A DNA stretch of 64,000 bases, taken from positions 23,931,163 to 23,995,162 of the forward strand of contig NC_061811.1 of the NCBI RefSeq assembly GCF_021462225.1, given 5' to 3'. Source of the stretch: Girardinichthys multiradiatus (lineage: Eukaryota; Chordata; Actinopteri; Cyprinodontiformes; Goodeidae). Every line of letters begins with the position of its first letter. The first letter of the stretch is position 1. Under the pieces are notes generated by a model. It was not told where the DNA came from, made no database searches, and saw only the letters and a program-made list of their open reading frames with translations. Below are positions 12,511-24,170 of the stretch, in pieces. The translations under genes were made by a program, and so were the position numbers.

Positions 12511-14119
12511 TTTTTTTACCAATATCTAAATGCTGTGTAAGGTGCAAACCTAACAATGAACCCTGAAATGTGAAATGTGGTGGTATAATGCTGTGAGGAT
12601 TTTCTTTCAGAAAGGACAGGAAAGCTGATCGGAGTTGATGAAAAATAGAAATGGAATCAATTACAGGGTGATAGTGGAGGGAAACTTGCTATTGACTCCC
12701 TCCCTTTTCTTACTCTGGACCTTAACTAAAGCCCAGACCGACCAGTTTCCTCACCATTTGTATGTAGTTTACTTCATTTTCATTTTACTTCCTCAATATT
12801 TTAAATATGGCATTCACACCAGTTCCACTGATTGATTTCTTTGCTTGTATCTCATCCTCATCTCCTGACAAAAGCAATTCTTTTCAGTGATCCAGCAATG
12901 AACTGGTGCTACGTTAGCACCAGTTTTTCAGAGCCAGAGACATAGCTTGCAGTGGAGGGAACACAATGACCTGTTGCTAAGGAAGCGCTATCACCATTTT
13001 AGCGCTGGCTTGGCAGAAAGGGGGCTAAGGAGGCTAAGAAGAAATTGCTTGAACCTTTGGTGGAGTTTTACCTTCTAGCATGAAAATGACCTTAAACAAA
13101 CAGCCATCTCCACAATGGAATGGCTTACATCAAAGCAGGTTCGGGCACCAATCATAAGGGCTTGCCCAGCCTGGGTTCAGGTGCTTTGGCGGTCTGCCTC
13201 TCCCCACCCCCAGGGGGAAGGGGACCACCTCCTGGGTTCGGGGGCTGCTTGCCCCTATGGGGTATTGGTACCTGGACCTGGGAGTATAGCTTATGTATGG
13301 GGAGTGTGGGTGAGTGTACGACGTCCATTATTGTTTGTCTTTACGTTGGGTGCGTGGGCATGAGTGTTTTTATGTGTACACATGAGAATGGGAATGTGTG
13401 ACTGTGACCGTGTGCCTGTTTTTTGTGTCAGGTTGGGTATTGGACTGCTCCCTTTCCTGGATCAGTTTAGGCCCCCCATCAAAAGTGGGGCCTATTTCCT
13501 CCCAGCCACACTACCTGCCGGTGGTTGGTGTCTCTGCCCACTAGTGTATTTGTGGTTCTTGGTGTCCGGGGCTGGGTGCTTTGGTGTGTGCCGGCCCACT
13601 GCTTGCCGGGCCCTGGGCTCTGTCGGGCCTCTGCTTGGGGAATGATATGTTCTGGGGTCTCGGGGTCCATGGCTGGATCTGCTCAGGCGTAGATGGCTGC
13701 CGGTGGGGCCTGTGGGCTTGTCGCTGCAGCTCCCTGGGGCTTCTGCATTGTGGCTGCTAGGTGGTTCCCCTGGGGCTCTCCTCTGCTCTTCTCTGGGGTG
13801 GTTGTGGTGGTCCCTTGCGGTGGTTCTCCTGGGGTTCCTATGCTCTGGGGGCCTTTGGATGTCTGTTGCTCGGATCTCCTCCGTATCTTTCCAGGGGGGC
13901 AGGTCTGTGGCTCCTCACATTCACTATTGCATATTTGTATGGAGAAACCTTGTATACACAATGCGCTCACACTCCGACTCACAGGTATTTAGATTCAGGT
14001 GTTAACAGATACACAAATGTTCTATACTGAGCTGCATTTACCACTAAATACATCTTGCATTCATAAGTACCATGCACTTTTTGGTAAAAAAAGCTGTTAA
14101 TATAAATGTTTCTGGTGTA

Positions 14120-15271
14120 TGAACCGGATTCCAAAAAAGTTGGGACACTAAACAAATTGTGAACAAAAATGAATGCAATGATGTGGAGGTGCCAACATCA
14201 AATATGTTATTCAGAACAGAACACAAATCCCAGATTCAAAGTTTAAACTGAGAGAATGTATCATTTTAAGGGGAAAATATGTTGTTTCAAAATTACATGG
14301 TGTCAACAAATCCCCAAAAAGTTGGGACAAGTAGCAATGAGTGACTGGAAAAAGGAAATTGAAAATATAACGAACAGCTGGAAGACCAATGAACACTAAT
14401 TAGGTCAATTGACAACATGATTGGGTATAAACAGAGCCTCTCAGAGTGTCAGTGTCTATCTGAAGCAAAATGGAAGACTGTTCTGTGGTCAGATGAGTCA
14501 TGATTTGAAGTTCTTTATGGAACACTGGGACGCCATGTCATCTGGACCACAGAGGACAAGGATAACCCAAGTTGTTATCAACGCTCCGTTCAGAAGCCTG
14601 CATCTCTGATGGTATGGGGTTGCATGAGTGCTTGTGGCATGGGCAGCTTGCATGTCTGGAAAGGCACCATTTATGCAGAGAACGTTCAGGTTCTAGAACA
14701 ACATATGCTCCCATCTAGACGTCATCTCTTTCACGGAAGACCCTGCATTTTTCAACAAGATAATGCCAGACCACATTCTGCAGCAATCACAACATCATGG
14801 CTACGTAGGAGAATGATCCGGGTACTGAAATGGCCAGCCTGTAGTCCAGATCTTTCACCTATAGAGAACATTTGGTGCATCATAAAGAGGAAAGTGCGAC
14901 AAAGAAGGTCCAAGACGATTGAACAGTTAGAGGCCTGTATTAGACATGAATGGGAGAGGATTCCTATTTCTAAACTTGAGAAACTGGTCTCCTCTGTCCC
15001 CAGACGTCTGTTGAGTGTTGTAAGAAGAAGGGGGGATGCCACACAGTGGTAAAAATGGCCTTGTCTCAACTTTTTTGGGATTTGTTGACGCCATGTAATT
15101 TTGAAACAACATATTTTTCCCTTAAAATGATACATTCTCTCAGTTTAACTTTTGATCTGTGATTTGTGTTCTATTCTGAATAAAATATTAGATGTTGGGA
15201 CCTCCACATCATTGCATTCAGTTTTTATTCACAATTTATTTAGTGTCCCAACTTTTTTGGAATCCGGTTTG
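14120..15271 (+). mobile_element. Tc1-like DNA transposon with ~210-bp inverted repeats, nested in repeat family R
   Basis: The ends read GAACCGGATTCCAAAAAAGT and its complement, flanked by TA on both sides (14118-14119 and 15272-15273), the Tc1/mariner target. The inverted repeats run about 14120-14335 and 15058-15271 and diverge slightly. Sequence on either side joins to make a continuous family R copy (matching about 49535-49560 in the third copy), which proves insertion into an existing repeat. The length of 1.15 kb and the loss of the transposase N-terminus indicate internal deletion. Confidence 0.92.
14421..15052 (+). pseudogene. Tc1-like transposase, N-terminally deleted
   Basis: DDE transposase that cuts and pastes the element at TA sites. 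The C-terminal 147 residues (14609-15052) are open: MVWGCMSACGMGSLHVWKG, FQQDNARPH with the second catalytic Asp, and SPDLSPIENIW with the Glu spaced 34 residues later (DD34E). The first catalytic block (WSDES near 14489) is followed by a stop codon, and the paired-type DNA-binding N-terminus is missing. It cannot encode an active enzyme. Confidence 0.88.
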
Positions 15272-15569
15272 TAGCAAGCAACGTGTTATCTTGTATTCTC
15301 TTCATCCTTCTTTCTTTCATTTTTTTTTTCTCCTCTCCCCTTTTCCTTTTTGCCCACACTTTCTCTCTTTCGTGATTCTTATTTTTTTCCTTTTAATTTC
15401 TGTCTCCGTGTCTGTAACAGTTGAAATAATCCAAAAGCAGTTTCTAATAAAGTTTTGTTCATAAATATCAAGCAGAGCTTTAAAGCGTTAGCTGTAATGG
15501 TCCACTTGTGAAGGTAAATCTGTTGGGATTTTTTGGCAAAAAAGAAAAAAAAGATCAAAGCATTTTTAT

Positions 15570-15920
15570 ATTTTAGAATGTCCTAGTCAAATCCAAACCT
15601 AAATCCAATGGAGAATCTGTTAAATACTTTGAACATTACTGTTTGATGGTCTCTAATCAGACTGAGGTTGAGCTATTTTACAAAGAAGAATGTGCAAATC
15701 TCCAGTCTCTACATGTGTAACTTCAACTGCAGTTAAAGATGGTTTTATACATAATTAAACCATAAGGGCTGAATACAAATGCACAGCACACTAAAAAAAT
15801 AAAAAATGCAACATCTCAGTTTCCATCTACTTAACAGTTATGCACTATTTTGTGTTGGTGTATCACAAAGTTTAAATGAAATACATTATTGTAATGGTAT
15901 AACATCTATGGAGAAAAGCT
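15570..15920 (+). mobile_element. Tc1-like transposase 3' end and inverted repeat, decayed
   Basis: CCTAAATCCAATGGAGAATC (the PKSNGES catalytic-Glu region) is followed by AGACTGAGGTTGAGCTATTT and then the GGGCTGAATACAAATGCACA inverted-repeat side. Reading frames are broken. It abuts family R copy 2. Confidence 0.68.
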
Positions 15921-17373
15921 AAAATAATATAAGAGATGACAAAGGATTGTGAGGTCGTTTTTGGCCCAAGCAGCATAAACAGTATCTTCTTTCCCCTCTG
16001 CTTTTGTTTTCCTTTCCTCTCCTCTGTCCTGTTCATTCTCTCCTCCATGTTCTCACCTGTTCAACCTTGTTGCAATCCAAGCTCCTGGAGCAAGAAAATC
16101 AGAGGAATAATGCAACCAATCCAAAGACAACAACCTTTGGTGTTGTTTAAAAAGTTGCTGAGGCTACCAATGATCTCCTACTGCAGCAATGCTTCTCAGG
16201 TTTTACACTGTTTTACAAGATGCTTGGAAGCCGCTTTGGATGGAAAGGTAGTTTGTTAAAGGAGCAATTAGACTAAACAAAGTAAGAACAATAAACTTAA
16301 AGGGACTAGTTTTAGCTTGTGTTCTGTTCAGCTTCAAATCCTGGATAGAGGTATATTTGCTTTCAAAACCTTGCTAATGGATATGGCCATACTAAGGAAC
16401 AAATAAATAATTCCACTTGACGTTGCAAATGCAATTTAAAGTAAGCCAAAACAATAACAACAACAATAAAAAAACAGAAATGCACAGAAAAATCAGCAGT
16501 TGATCCAAATTCCATGATTTGCAATTTGACTAATAGCTATCCTGTCTTTTTCCAAACAGGGAACACACCATGTCTAGGGACTAGCAAACCCTTCAGACAA
16601 CAACACTATTTTGTGTTTCTGTTGATAAAGAAGAAAACTCTGACTTCGCAATCTAAGGATCAATATACAGAGGCTGAAGTGCAAACATGCAGCAAACTGC
16701 TAAACAAGCTGCAAAAACATAAATGACACAAACTCCGAAACACACAAACACAAAAAAAAACAAATTCAACAGAAAGAAATTTGCAAAAGAAAAATGTTGC
16801 CATCACAGTAAATAGAGAGAAGCAAAAACCAACAACAAACAAAACAAATGCAAAGGAAAAATGGTGCAAAAAGAAAAACAGCAAGTTAAGAAAATCACCA
16901 AACTCGCTCCAAAAAACAGAAGTGCACCAGACCACTGGGGGAAGCCGACCACTATTATTACAAACATTAATGTGCTGCAGTTCTATAATATTGTAAAAGA
17001 TTACAACCACTTGTTTAAAAAAAGACACAAATGAAAACATACATTTTCTTTCTTCCCTTCAAGTTTCTTCTGGGCATCCCAGATCCCAGGTTAATGTCTT
17101 TACTGAGGGTCTGGTCTGATCTGACTTGGTGTGTGTTTTTGGAGTTTGCATTATTTATGTGTTTGCAGCTCGTTTAGCCATTTGCACCTGTCAGCCAATG
17201 TATCAATGGTTTTTAAAATAAATCAAGTCAGATCAAGCACAGAGATTTAACAATCTATTTAAAAGGATATGTTTTGTACAACATATCGAACCGTGTCTGC
17301 AATATCAGGCTGCGAGACAGGAGAAAGCACAGCACATAACAGGAAGACTGAGCAGAGTAGCTACTTGTCATAG
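15921..17373. other. intergenic DNA
   Basis: AT-rich, with A-rich low-complexity tracts near 16740-16920 that create a Lys/Asn-rich frame. No gene seen. Confidence 0.5.
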
Positions 17374-18088
17374 TGTTACGCAAGGATCTGACCCACATGC
17401 AGAATGACACTCAAGGGAAAACCAGGAAGCAATTTTAAGAAGTTTATTTAAATGAGTAAGCAGGAATGGAGTGCAGGAACAACTGTAGGAGGGGAAATGA
17501 CAGGTAAGTGATGAGACAAAACGAAGCTGGATAAATAATTGTGCAATGTATCTTACTAGGTGGGAAGTGGTTTTCCGCCAGGAGGAGAGGCACATGGACT
17601 GGAGCAAACAATGATGACAATCAAGACGGTAAGTCCAAAGTTCACTTAGATCCAGAGACTCTTGTACTGGGCGAGTAGGCAGTGTGTTAGCGGTTCGGTG
17701 GAGGGTGGACAGGTGGGGATGAGTGAGCATGACGAAGTTCGAGGTACAAGAGCAGCCAGCCAGAATGAGTTCCAGGTTATGGTCGAGACTTGTAGATCCG
17801 TAGGTGAATATATCCTTAGGAGATCTCAGGAACGAAGGTAGCTTAAAGGTTAGGCCACTGGGGCCAGCCTGGGTATCCTCCAGGTAGTCGCCGGTGAGTT
17901 CACTAGAAAGAACAAAGAGTGGTTAAACCTGGTCGAAGACAAAGTGTACTTAGCTTGGAACGTAGGTTGGCTGAGTAGCTACCACTGAGGTTAATACTCG
18001 AGCAACAAGATGCTGGCTGCCTCCTGCTTAAGTACTCCCGGCTCAATCACCGGGAATGGGTAACACCTGTCTCACCACAGCCGCAACA
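17374..18088 (-). mobile_element. solo LTR-like element (Ty3/Gypsy-like)
   Basis: On the minus strand it starts TGTTGCGGCTGTGGTGAG, contains GGGAGTACTTAAGCAGGAGG (promoter-like), then AATAAA near 17445 and ends CAGATCCTTGCGTAACA. The TG...CA ends, a poly(A) signal ~70 bp before the end and no internal coding region fit a solo LTR. No clear target duplication. Family assignment is from layout only. Confidence 0.55.
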
Positions 18089-18842
18089 CATCAGTACACT
18101 CTCCTATTAGGAAAACCTAATAGGAGAGAACCTAGTGGCATTATTGTTGCATTTCATACAGAAGGACTAACATTGTCGGATTTTTAAAAAGAGATCTGAT
18201 GTATGCTTTTCAGTCTTTTTTCCTCTTTCGACCCTTTTCAAAGACCAGTAAGAAAACAACAAAGTGCACATTAACCAACAGAACTTTTATTTGATCTAAA
18301 TTAAGCTTTTATCATAAGCATTACCTCCAGGACAAAGGAATAGGTAATGGAGTAGGTTAATCATGTAAGATGGATGAAGCTAAATATTCTATTAAGTGAT
18401 AGATTTTGTGTTTTGAGGACTATATAAATGATAAAAACATAAAACAGTAACCTCCAGAGTTGATTTTACAATTTGAATATCCTCTTCTCCTCTCAGAACC
18501 CTTAGTGCGCCCACACAGTGATGTTAGCATATTCCAGCTGCTTGGAATTCCTTCCTGCTGTCTTGGGAACACACATTGCATTTTAAAACTTGTTGAGCCC
18601 TTTCAAGTTTTATTTGAAAGTATGTAATTACATTCTTGAAGGAATAACAGGTTCCCAGAGTGATTTACATGTTGTATTAAACGCCATGCTTTTAGAAGAC
18701 ATTGTGCACACTAGTCAAAATAAAACATGAAGAAGTAATAACATTTAATTTATGGCAGGGGCCTCTGACTGTATTGTTTAAAGTGTTTTCCTAAGATTTT
18801 TATGCAGTAGCTTCAAAACTCAGGAAACTTAGTGTCTTCCAA

Positions 18843-19985
18843 ACTATTTTAAACTTTTCACATATTGTCACGTTACAACCACAAACGTTAAGGATTTTTT
18901 GTTTTTATATTATTTGATAAAATAACACCAAGTGGCACTTAGTGATTAAATTTCACATTGGCGACTTATTTTGAAGGCAAATGGTTGCACTTGATTTTAT
19001 TTAGGGGTGTCAGAATACAAATCTACTACAAACCTTGAAAATATATTAAAGATTTATTAAAGAGGACTTGTTCATCCATGCTGAAGAATTCCCAAAGATG
19101 ATGCCACCATGTTTCACTATGGGGATGGTCTGTTCAGGGTGATGTACAGTGTTAGTTTTTGTTTGCCACACATAGTGTTTTGCATGTACAGTAGGCTAAA
19201 GAGTTAAATTTCAGTCTCAACTGATCAGTTTACGTTCTTCATCTTGTTAGCAGTTTGCTTTACTTGGGTAGTGGTAAAACCTTAAACAAGACATTTCATG
19301 GCTCAAAAACAGCTTTCCTTTGGCCACTCTTCCATAAAGGCCATGTTTATGAAACAATTTATCTACCTGAGCTGTAGATCTCTGCAGCTCCCCCATTTGC
19401 TTTTCTCATTAGTGCTCTCCTTGCCTGTCAGGTGGATGGCCATGTCTTGGCAGGTTTGTATTATTTCAGTCACATTGGAGGCTTTCTTAACATGAATGGC
19501 CTGTTTAAGGTCATGCCATAGTATCTTAATGGGATTTAAGTCCTGGAATTTGACTTGGGCAAACTGAAACCTTAATTATTTTTTTAGCACTACAAAGACG
19601 GACTGGATAGTGTGCTTTGGATCATTGTCCTGCTGCATAACACAAGGGTGCTTGAGCTTAAGAAAGGACACTTATCTGTCAGGATTCAGATAGCAAACTT
19701 CATGGTTCAACTTCAAGTCTGACAAATCCTGAAGCAGCAAAGCAGCTCCAGACCATCACACTACAACCACCATGGTGTGGGTTATGAAACTGAACTCTGC
19801 TTTGTCAAAAATCACAGTTGAATAATTATTCATTAAAGAGGGCAATTAAAAGGAGAAATAGGAAAACACTGGAAGGAGATAAATACTTTTTCACAACATA
19901 TCTAAAAGTCTATTACAATGTACTAATGGTTGTGGATGTATTGTGACAAATTGTGAAAAGTTTAAGGAATACAAAAACTTTACAA
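18843..19985. mobile_element. Tc1-like element, near full length, coding region decayed
   Basis: Starts with TTTTCACATATTGTCACGTT and ends with the inverted counterpart TTGTGAAAAGTTTAAGG. Inside, on the minus strand, are degraded transposase tracts (ATGATGCCACCATGTTTCAC near 19098; GACCATCACACTACAACCAC near 19752). No long open frame is left. Confidence 0.7.
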
Positions 19986-20338
19986 GTCAGAATGCCTGAT
20001 TAATTTAAAAGGTAATACCATATGCTGTGCATAAACAATCATTCTTTAATGTTTTCATTTTCTCCAGTCAGGATCCATTAAAGCAAACCTGAGATTCTTC
20101 CGATGGATCTTCTGAAAGTTAAAAAATGAACTTGCTATTAAATCATATTAAATAACAACTTTGTACACTGGTTTCATAACATCTTTGGGAGACTGTTGCA
20201 TATTCTGACTTGTCCACTGAGTCCAGACATTCAATTTTGAAGCTCTGGTCACAGGATGTCTCAGAGCACCGTATCAGTCTACTGCAATGCATGACATTTA
20301 ATTATGTTCTATTCTGGTCTATTACCATCGAGTCAGGT

Positions 20339-20781
20339 CTAATCTATTTTCCTCTTGAGTTCCACAACATTGTACTCTTGAGGTTCTCCATTGGGACATA
20401 GCGCCACCACAGGAAAACATGTGGTTTCCTTCTTAGCTTGGCCTCTTAGGGATTCTGGTGTGGGCAAAGTCAGATTAGAGGAGTGTCTTCCAGTTCCAAT
20501 CCAAATGGCGATACAGAAGGCTTTATAATCCACTTAGAAGGTTTCTTGACGTAACCTGCCCAGAGCCTCAGCATCAGGTGTCGCTCCACTTGGGCTGCAT
20601 CTGGACAGTGTTGAGGCCCAAGTGTGTCTCCTAACTCTTTGACACAGGGAAAGAAAGGCTTTAAAAGCCCTCCACCCCCAGTACTGCTCACTTGACCAGC
20701 TGCCTTTGATAACATCTGGCAGGAGAAGGTTTGCAGCAGTGACAGCAGGAGATGCGCAAACATTAAAGTACCATCACTCAC
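20339..20781 (-). other. unrecognised protein-like open frames (possible pseudogene)
   Basis: Two overlapping minus-strand frames with non-repetitive, protein-like composition: one with GDTLGPQHCPDAAQVERHLM and LRLWAGYVKKPSKWIIKP (20470-20781), the next with FPVVALCPNGEPQEYNVVEL (20339-20533). The shift between them near 20500 would be a frameshift if they were once one gene. I do not recognise a family and no splice structure is clear. It could be an old retrocopy, a decayed element protein or chance. Confidence 0.25.
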
Positions 20782-21281
20782 AAGTCCACATCATTTGACA
20801 GACTCAACAACATGCACCGGGGTGTCTTTGATGATGTTGCTTTGTAACAGAGCTGATTATGTTTTTTCAGCAAGTGTTATGAGACATTATGGCTTGGCAA
20901 GGTCACTTTTTGTAGTCTATTGTCATGCCTTTTTAGATCTTCCAAATAAAGCACCTGTTTGATTTGGGACAATTTATGCATTTTGGAAAATACCAAAATA
21001 GACCAAAGAGAATTTAAGTGCACCCTTTCATCAAACATTTTGACAGGTGGGCGGGACTTCCGGTGAGGGCGGGACTTCCGGTGGGGGCCATGTGGGCGCC
21101 ATGTGGTTGCCATGTGGGCAGGGGGGTGTGTCCAAGGGGCGTAACAGTGGATGTTGATTGGTTGTCGTCATTAGGGGCGATACCTTAAATTAGTCAATTA
21201 AAACACAGGGGTGTGTTTAAGGGTGTTACGGGGAAGGCCTTAAAATATATATATATTTTATTGCATTTAACATTTACTTAC

Positions 21282-21344
21282 CATAATCTGATTGTGTCAA
21301 GATGAAATCATCAAGGTCATCAGCGGTGGGTTCTATGACAAAGA

Positions 21345-21393
<49 letters not shown>

Positions 21394-21539
21394 AATATAT
21401 ATAAACAAAATTTGAGAACATTCACATGCATTTAATGATACTTACTTACTTACTTACGTTTTAAGATGTCATTGTGCTTTTGTGAATTATCAGAAGAAGA
21501 AGCCACAATTTCCGGGTTTCCTGAAATATTTACCGACAT
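21282..21539 (-). CDS. candidate two-exon gene start inside the inverted-repeat element
   Basis: On the minus strand, ATG at 21539 opens 27 codons (MSVNISGNPEIVASSSDNSQ then KHNDILK) to a donor C/GTAAGTAAG at 21458/21457. An acceptor TTTGTCATAG allows an exon 21332-21282 that continues in the same frame through PTADDLDDFILTQSDY to a second strong donor, G/GTAAGT at 21282/21281. A TATAAATA box at 21669-21662 lies about 125 nt upstream of the ATG. No downstream exon remains before the left inverted repeat, so this may be the 5' end of a gene whose rest was deleted. I recognise no family; the acidic, Ser-rich composition suggests a disordered N-terminus. Confidence 0.4.
21348..21390 (+). repeat. 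(AT)n microsatellite
   Basis: About 20 AT units inside the candidate intron of the inverted-repeat element. Confidence 0.95.
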
Positions 21540-21718
21540 TTTTTCTTGTCAGTACTGGTATTTTTCAATGTAACAAGTGTTATGGTTCAAAGACATTCAG
21601 CATTTGAAGACCCTGACACTGAGGTTAACCAATGAAACAGAGCCCCAACATTTACACACAGTATTTATACCAGAACATGACAGTGTTATCTCAACTGGAA
21701 AGACTATGTTTTTAAGAC

Positions 21719-22717
21719 CAAAACCCTTCTTGAGTTCAAAGGTGATATGTTATCTAAGAAACAGACGTAACTGCCCCTTCCTGACATCGCCCCTAACAGT
21801 TGTAACCCCCTGTAACTCTAAGATGAAAAAGTAAAATGTTTTTTAGAAAAGCTACAGGTAACTAAAATTATCATTCCTTTTTTTTTTTTTCCTAAAATGG
21901 AGTCTCTCATGATTCAAAAACAAACACATCATTGCTAGTCAATTTGTAACTTGGAAACAGTATACTGATGTTCTTTTTTTTTTCTGTTAATCTGATATTC
22001 GTCTTACCTATTTTCAGCTGCTTTTCCAGTATGTTGACGCAGAAGCTGAAGGTTTTTCTCGTTCCATCGATGTAGTGAAGCACAATTTTTTATTTTTATT
22101 TACTTTTTTAGGTCTTTTCTATTTTGAACGGATTTAGACTGGCTCATATATTCAACAAATAGGTCCTGCTGTAAAGCAAAATTAACTTACAATTCTGTCA
22201 GGTTACACAGTTCCTTTACAAAACCCTTCTTGAGTTCAAAGGTGATATGTTATCTAAGAAACAGACGTAACTGCCCCTTCCTGACATCGCCCCTAACAGT
22301 TGTAACCCCCTGTAACTCTAAGATGAAAAAGTAAAATGTTTTTTAGAAAAGCTACAGGTAACTAAAATTATCATTCCTTTTTTTTTTTTTTCCTAAAATG
22401 GAGTCTCTCATGATTCAAAAACAAACACATCATTGCTAGTCAATTTGTAACTTGGAAACAGTATACTGATGTTCTTTTTTTTTTTCTGTTAATCTGATAT
22501 TCGTCTTACCTATTTCAGCTGCTTTTCCAGTATGTTGACGCAGAAGCTGAAGGTTTTTCTCGTTCCATCGATGTAGTGAAGCACAATTTTTTTTTTATTT
22601 ACTTTTTTAGGTCTTTTCTGTTTTGAACGGATTTAGACTGGCTCATATATTCAACAAATAGGTCCTGCTGTAAAGCAAAATTAACTTACAATTCTGTCAG
22701 GTTACACAGTTCCTTTA
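21719..22717 (+). repeat. 500-bp direct tandem duplication inside the element
   Basis: Unit 1 is 21719-22218 and unit 2 is 22219-22717. They match almost perfectly, differing mainly in poly-T lengths and single bases. Each unit holds exon-like stretches next to splice-like sites on either strand (e.g. GAAAATAG/GTAAGAC on the minus strand, near 22016), which I could not resolve into a gene. Confidence 0.92.
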
Positions 22718-23339
22718 TTAGGATTTCATGTGATAGGTCAACATTAAGTTGATTATACCTTTAAAAATATAAAAGGATGCATGTCTTTTTTGTTTGTTTT
22801 GTTTTTTAGATGTATTAACGCCTGAAAAAACATACAGATTATTAATAACACCCTTAAACACACCCCTGTGTGTTTTAATTGGCTCATTTAAGGCCTTCCC
22901 CGTAACACCCTTAAACACACCCCTGTGTTTTAATTGACTCATTTAAGGTATCGCCCCTAATGACGACAACCAATCAACATCCACTGTTACGCCCCTTGGA
23001 CACACCCCCCTGCCCACATGGCAACCACATGGCGCCCACATGGCCCCCACCGGAAGTCCCGCCCTCACCGGAAGTCCCGCCCACCTGTCAAAATGTTTGA
23101 TGAAAGGGTGCACTTAAATTCTCTCAACCCTTTAGAAAATTCCCAACTTTCAACCTAACCTATTATTAGTGAAGAAAAAAAGCATGTTTTTAAGCTTTAA
23201 TGTTCGCTCTTTATAAGGTCACTTTATAAGGTATGCCTGTTCAATTGCTTTTTAACACAAATAGCAACTCAGCCAATCAAATGGAAGCAACTTAATGCAT
23301 TTAGGTATGTAGACATGGTGAAGATGACTTTTTGAGATT

Positions 23340-24170
23340 TAAACCAAGCTCCAGAAAGGGGAAGAAAGAGGACTTAAGTGCCTTTAAACAGGGTATGGTT
23401 GTTTGCGCCAGTTTGAGTATTCCAGAAACTGATCTATCGAGATTTCCCTGGGATTTCAGAAATAGCTAGTGAGCGGCAGCTAGGTATATGGAACTGCCAT
23501 GTTGATGTCAGAGGAGACTTATTTGAGTTGATAGAATGGCAAAAGTACCTAAAATAGTCACTCAATACAACCTAGGTAAGAAGAATTAGTTTAGCACAGT
23601 TTGACTCTGAATTTGTTGTAAACAACATGAAAGAATCAGCCCTCTGACCAACAATTCAAGTTGGTGGTGTCTTTGTGTGGCTTATATCTCCGTGGCACAC
23701 TCTGGATGCCCATTGTAAAAACCGAGCATAAATTAAAACCACAGCCTACCTAACTATATTGTTGTTCCCCATGTCCATCCCTTCATAACCACACTGTATC
23801 CATCTTCTGATTGGTACTTCCAGCAGGATGATGCACCATGTCACAATGTTCCAATCATCTAAACTGGATTTCTTGAATATGACAATGAGTTCACTGAACT
23901 CCAATATCTTCATGGTCGCCAGATCTAAATTCAATAACACACCTTTGGGATGTGGTAGAACAGGATATATGCATCATGGATGTGTGACTGATACTCTGCA
24001 GTAACTGCAGGATGCTGTGATGTAAAAATGGACAAAAACCTTTGAGGAATATTTCTGATACCTTGTTTAATTAAGGCAATTCTTAAGGCAAATGAGTGCC
24101 CAATCCTGTATTAGCAAAGTATACATAGTAAAATGGCTGGTGAGTCCATATTGAAGAACATAAGCTGGAA
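23340..24170 (+). pseudogene. decayed Tc1-like transposase
   Basis: Many stops and frameshifts, but the order of Tc1 blocks is recognisable: an N-terminal GMVVCASLSISETDLSRF-like helix-turn-helix remnant near 23394, a middle region, then YFQQDDAPCH near 23816 (second catalytic Asp), FLEYDNEFTELQ near 23871, and the region where the catalytic Glu would lie (24930-type SPDLNPIE) degraded near 23918-23950. It is from a different and older Tc1 lineage than the 14-kb element. Confidence 0.72.

Larger units (their letters stand above)
13095..15540 (+). repeat. dispersed repeat family R, copy 2 (interrupted by Tc1-like element)
   Basis: Inverted relative to copies 1 and 3. It spans about 13095-14117, is broken by the Tc1-like insertion, and resumes at 15274 to about 15540. 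Similarity to copy 3 runs across the insertion point (GCAAGCAACGTGTTATCTTG side and the CTCTTCATCCTTCTTTC tract). Without the insertion it is about 1.3 kb. Confidence 0.82.
21007..23124. mobile_element. 2.1-kb element with ~235-bp near-identical terminal inverted repeats
   Basis: The left terminus AGAGAATTTAAGTGCACCC (21007) is matched by its complement ending at 23124. The arms (about 21007-21243 and 22882-23124) differ at only about one base by eye. Each arm has two 18-bp GGGCGGGACTTCCGGTGA-like units and three 11-bp GCCATGTGGGC-like units, followed by a unique TGATTGGTTGTCGTC block. The right arm has an extra inner copy of its last ~58 bp (from about 22848). I see no clear target duplication. 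The interior carries two exon-like segments and a 500-bp tandem duplication but no full transposase, so it looks like an internally deleted, recent DNA transposon of unassigned family. Confidence 0.8.
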
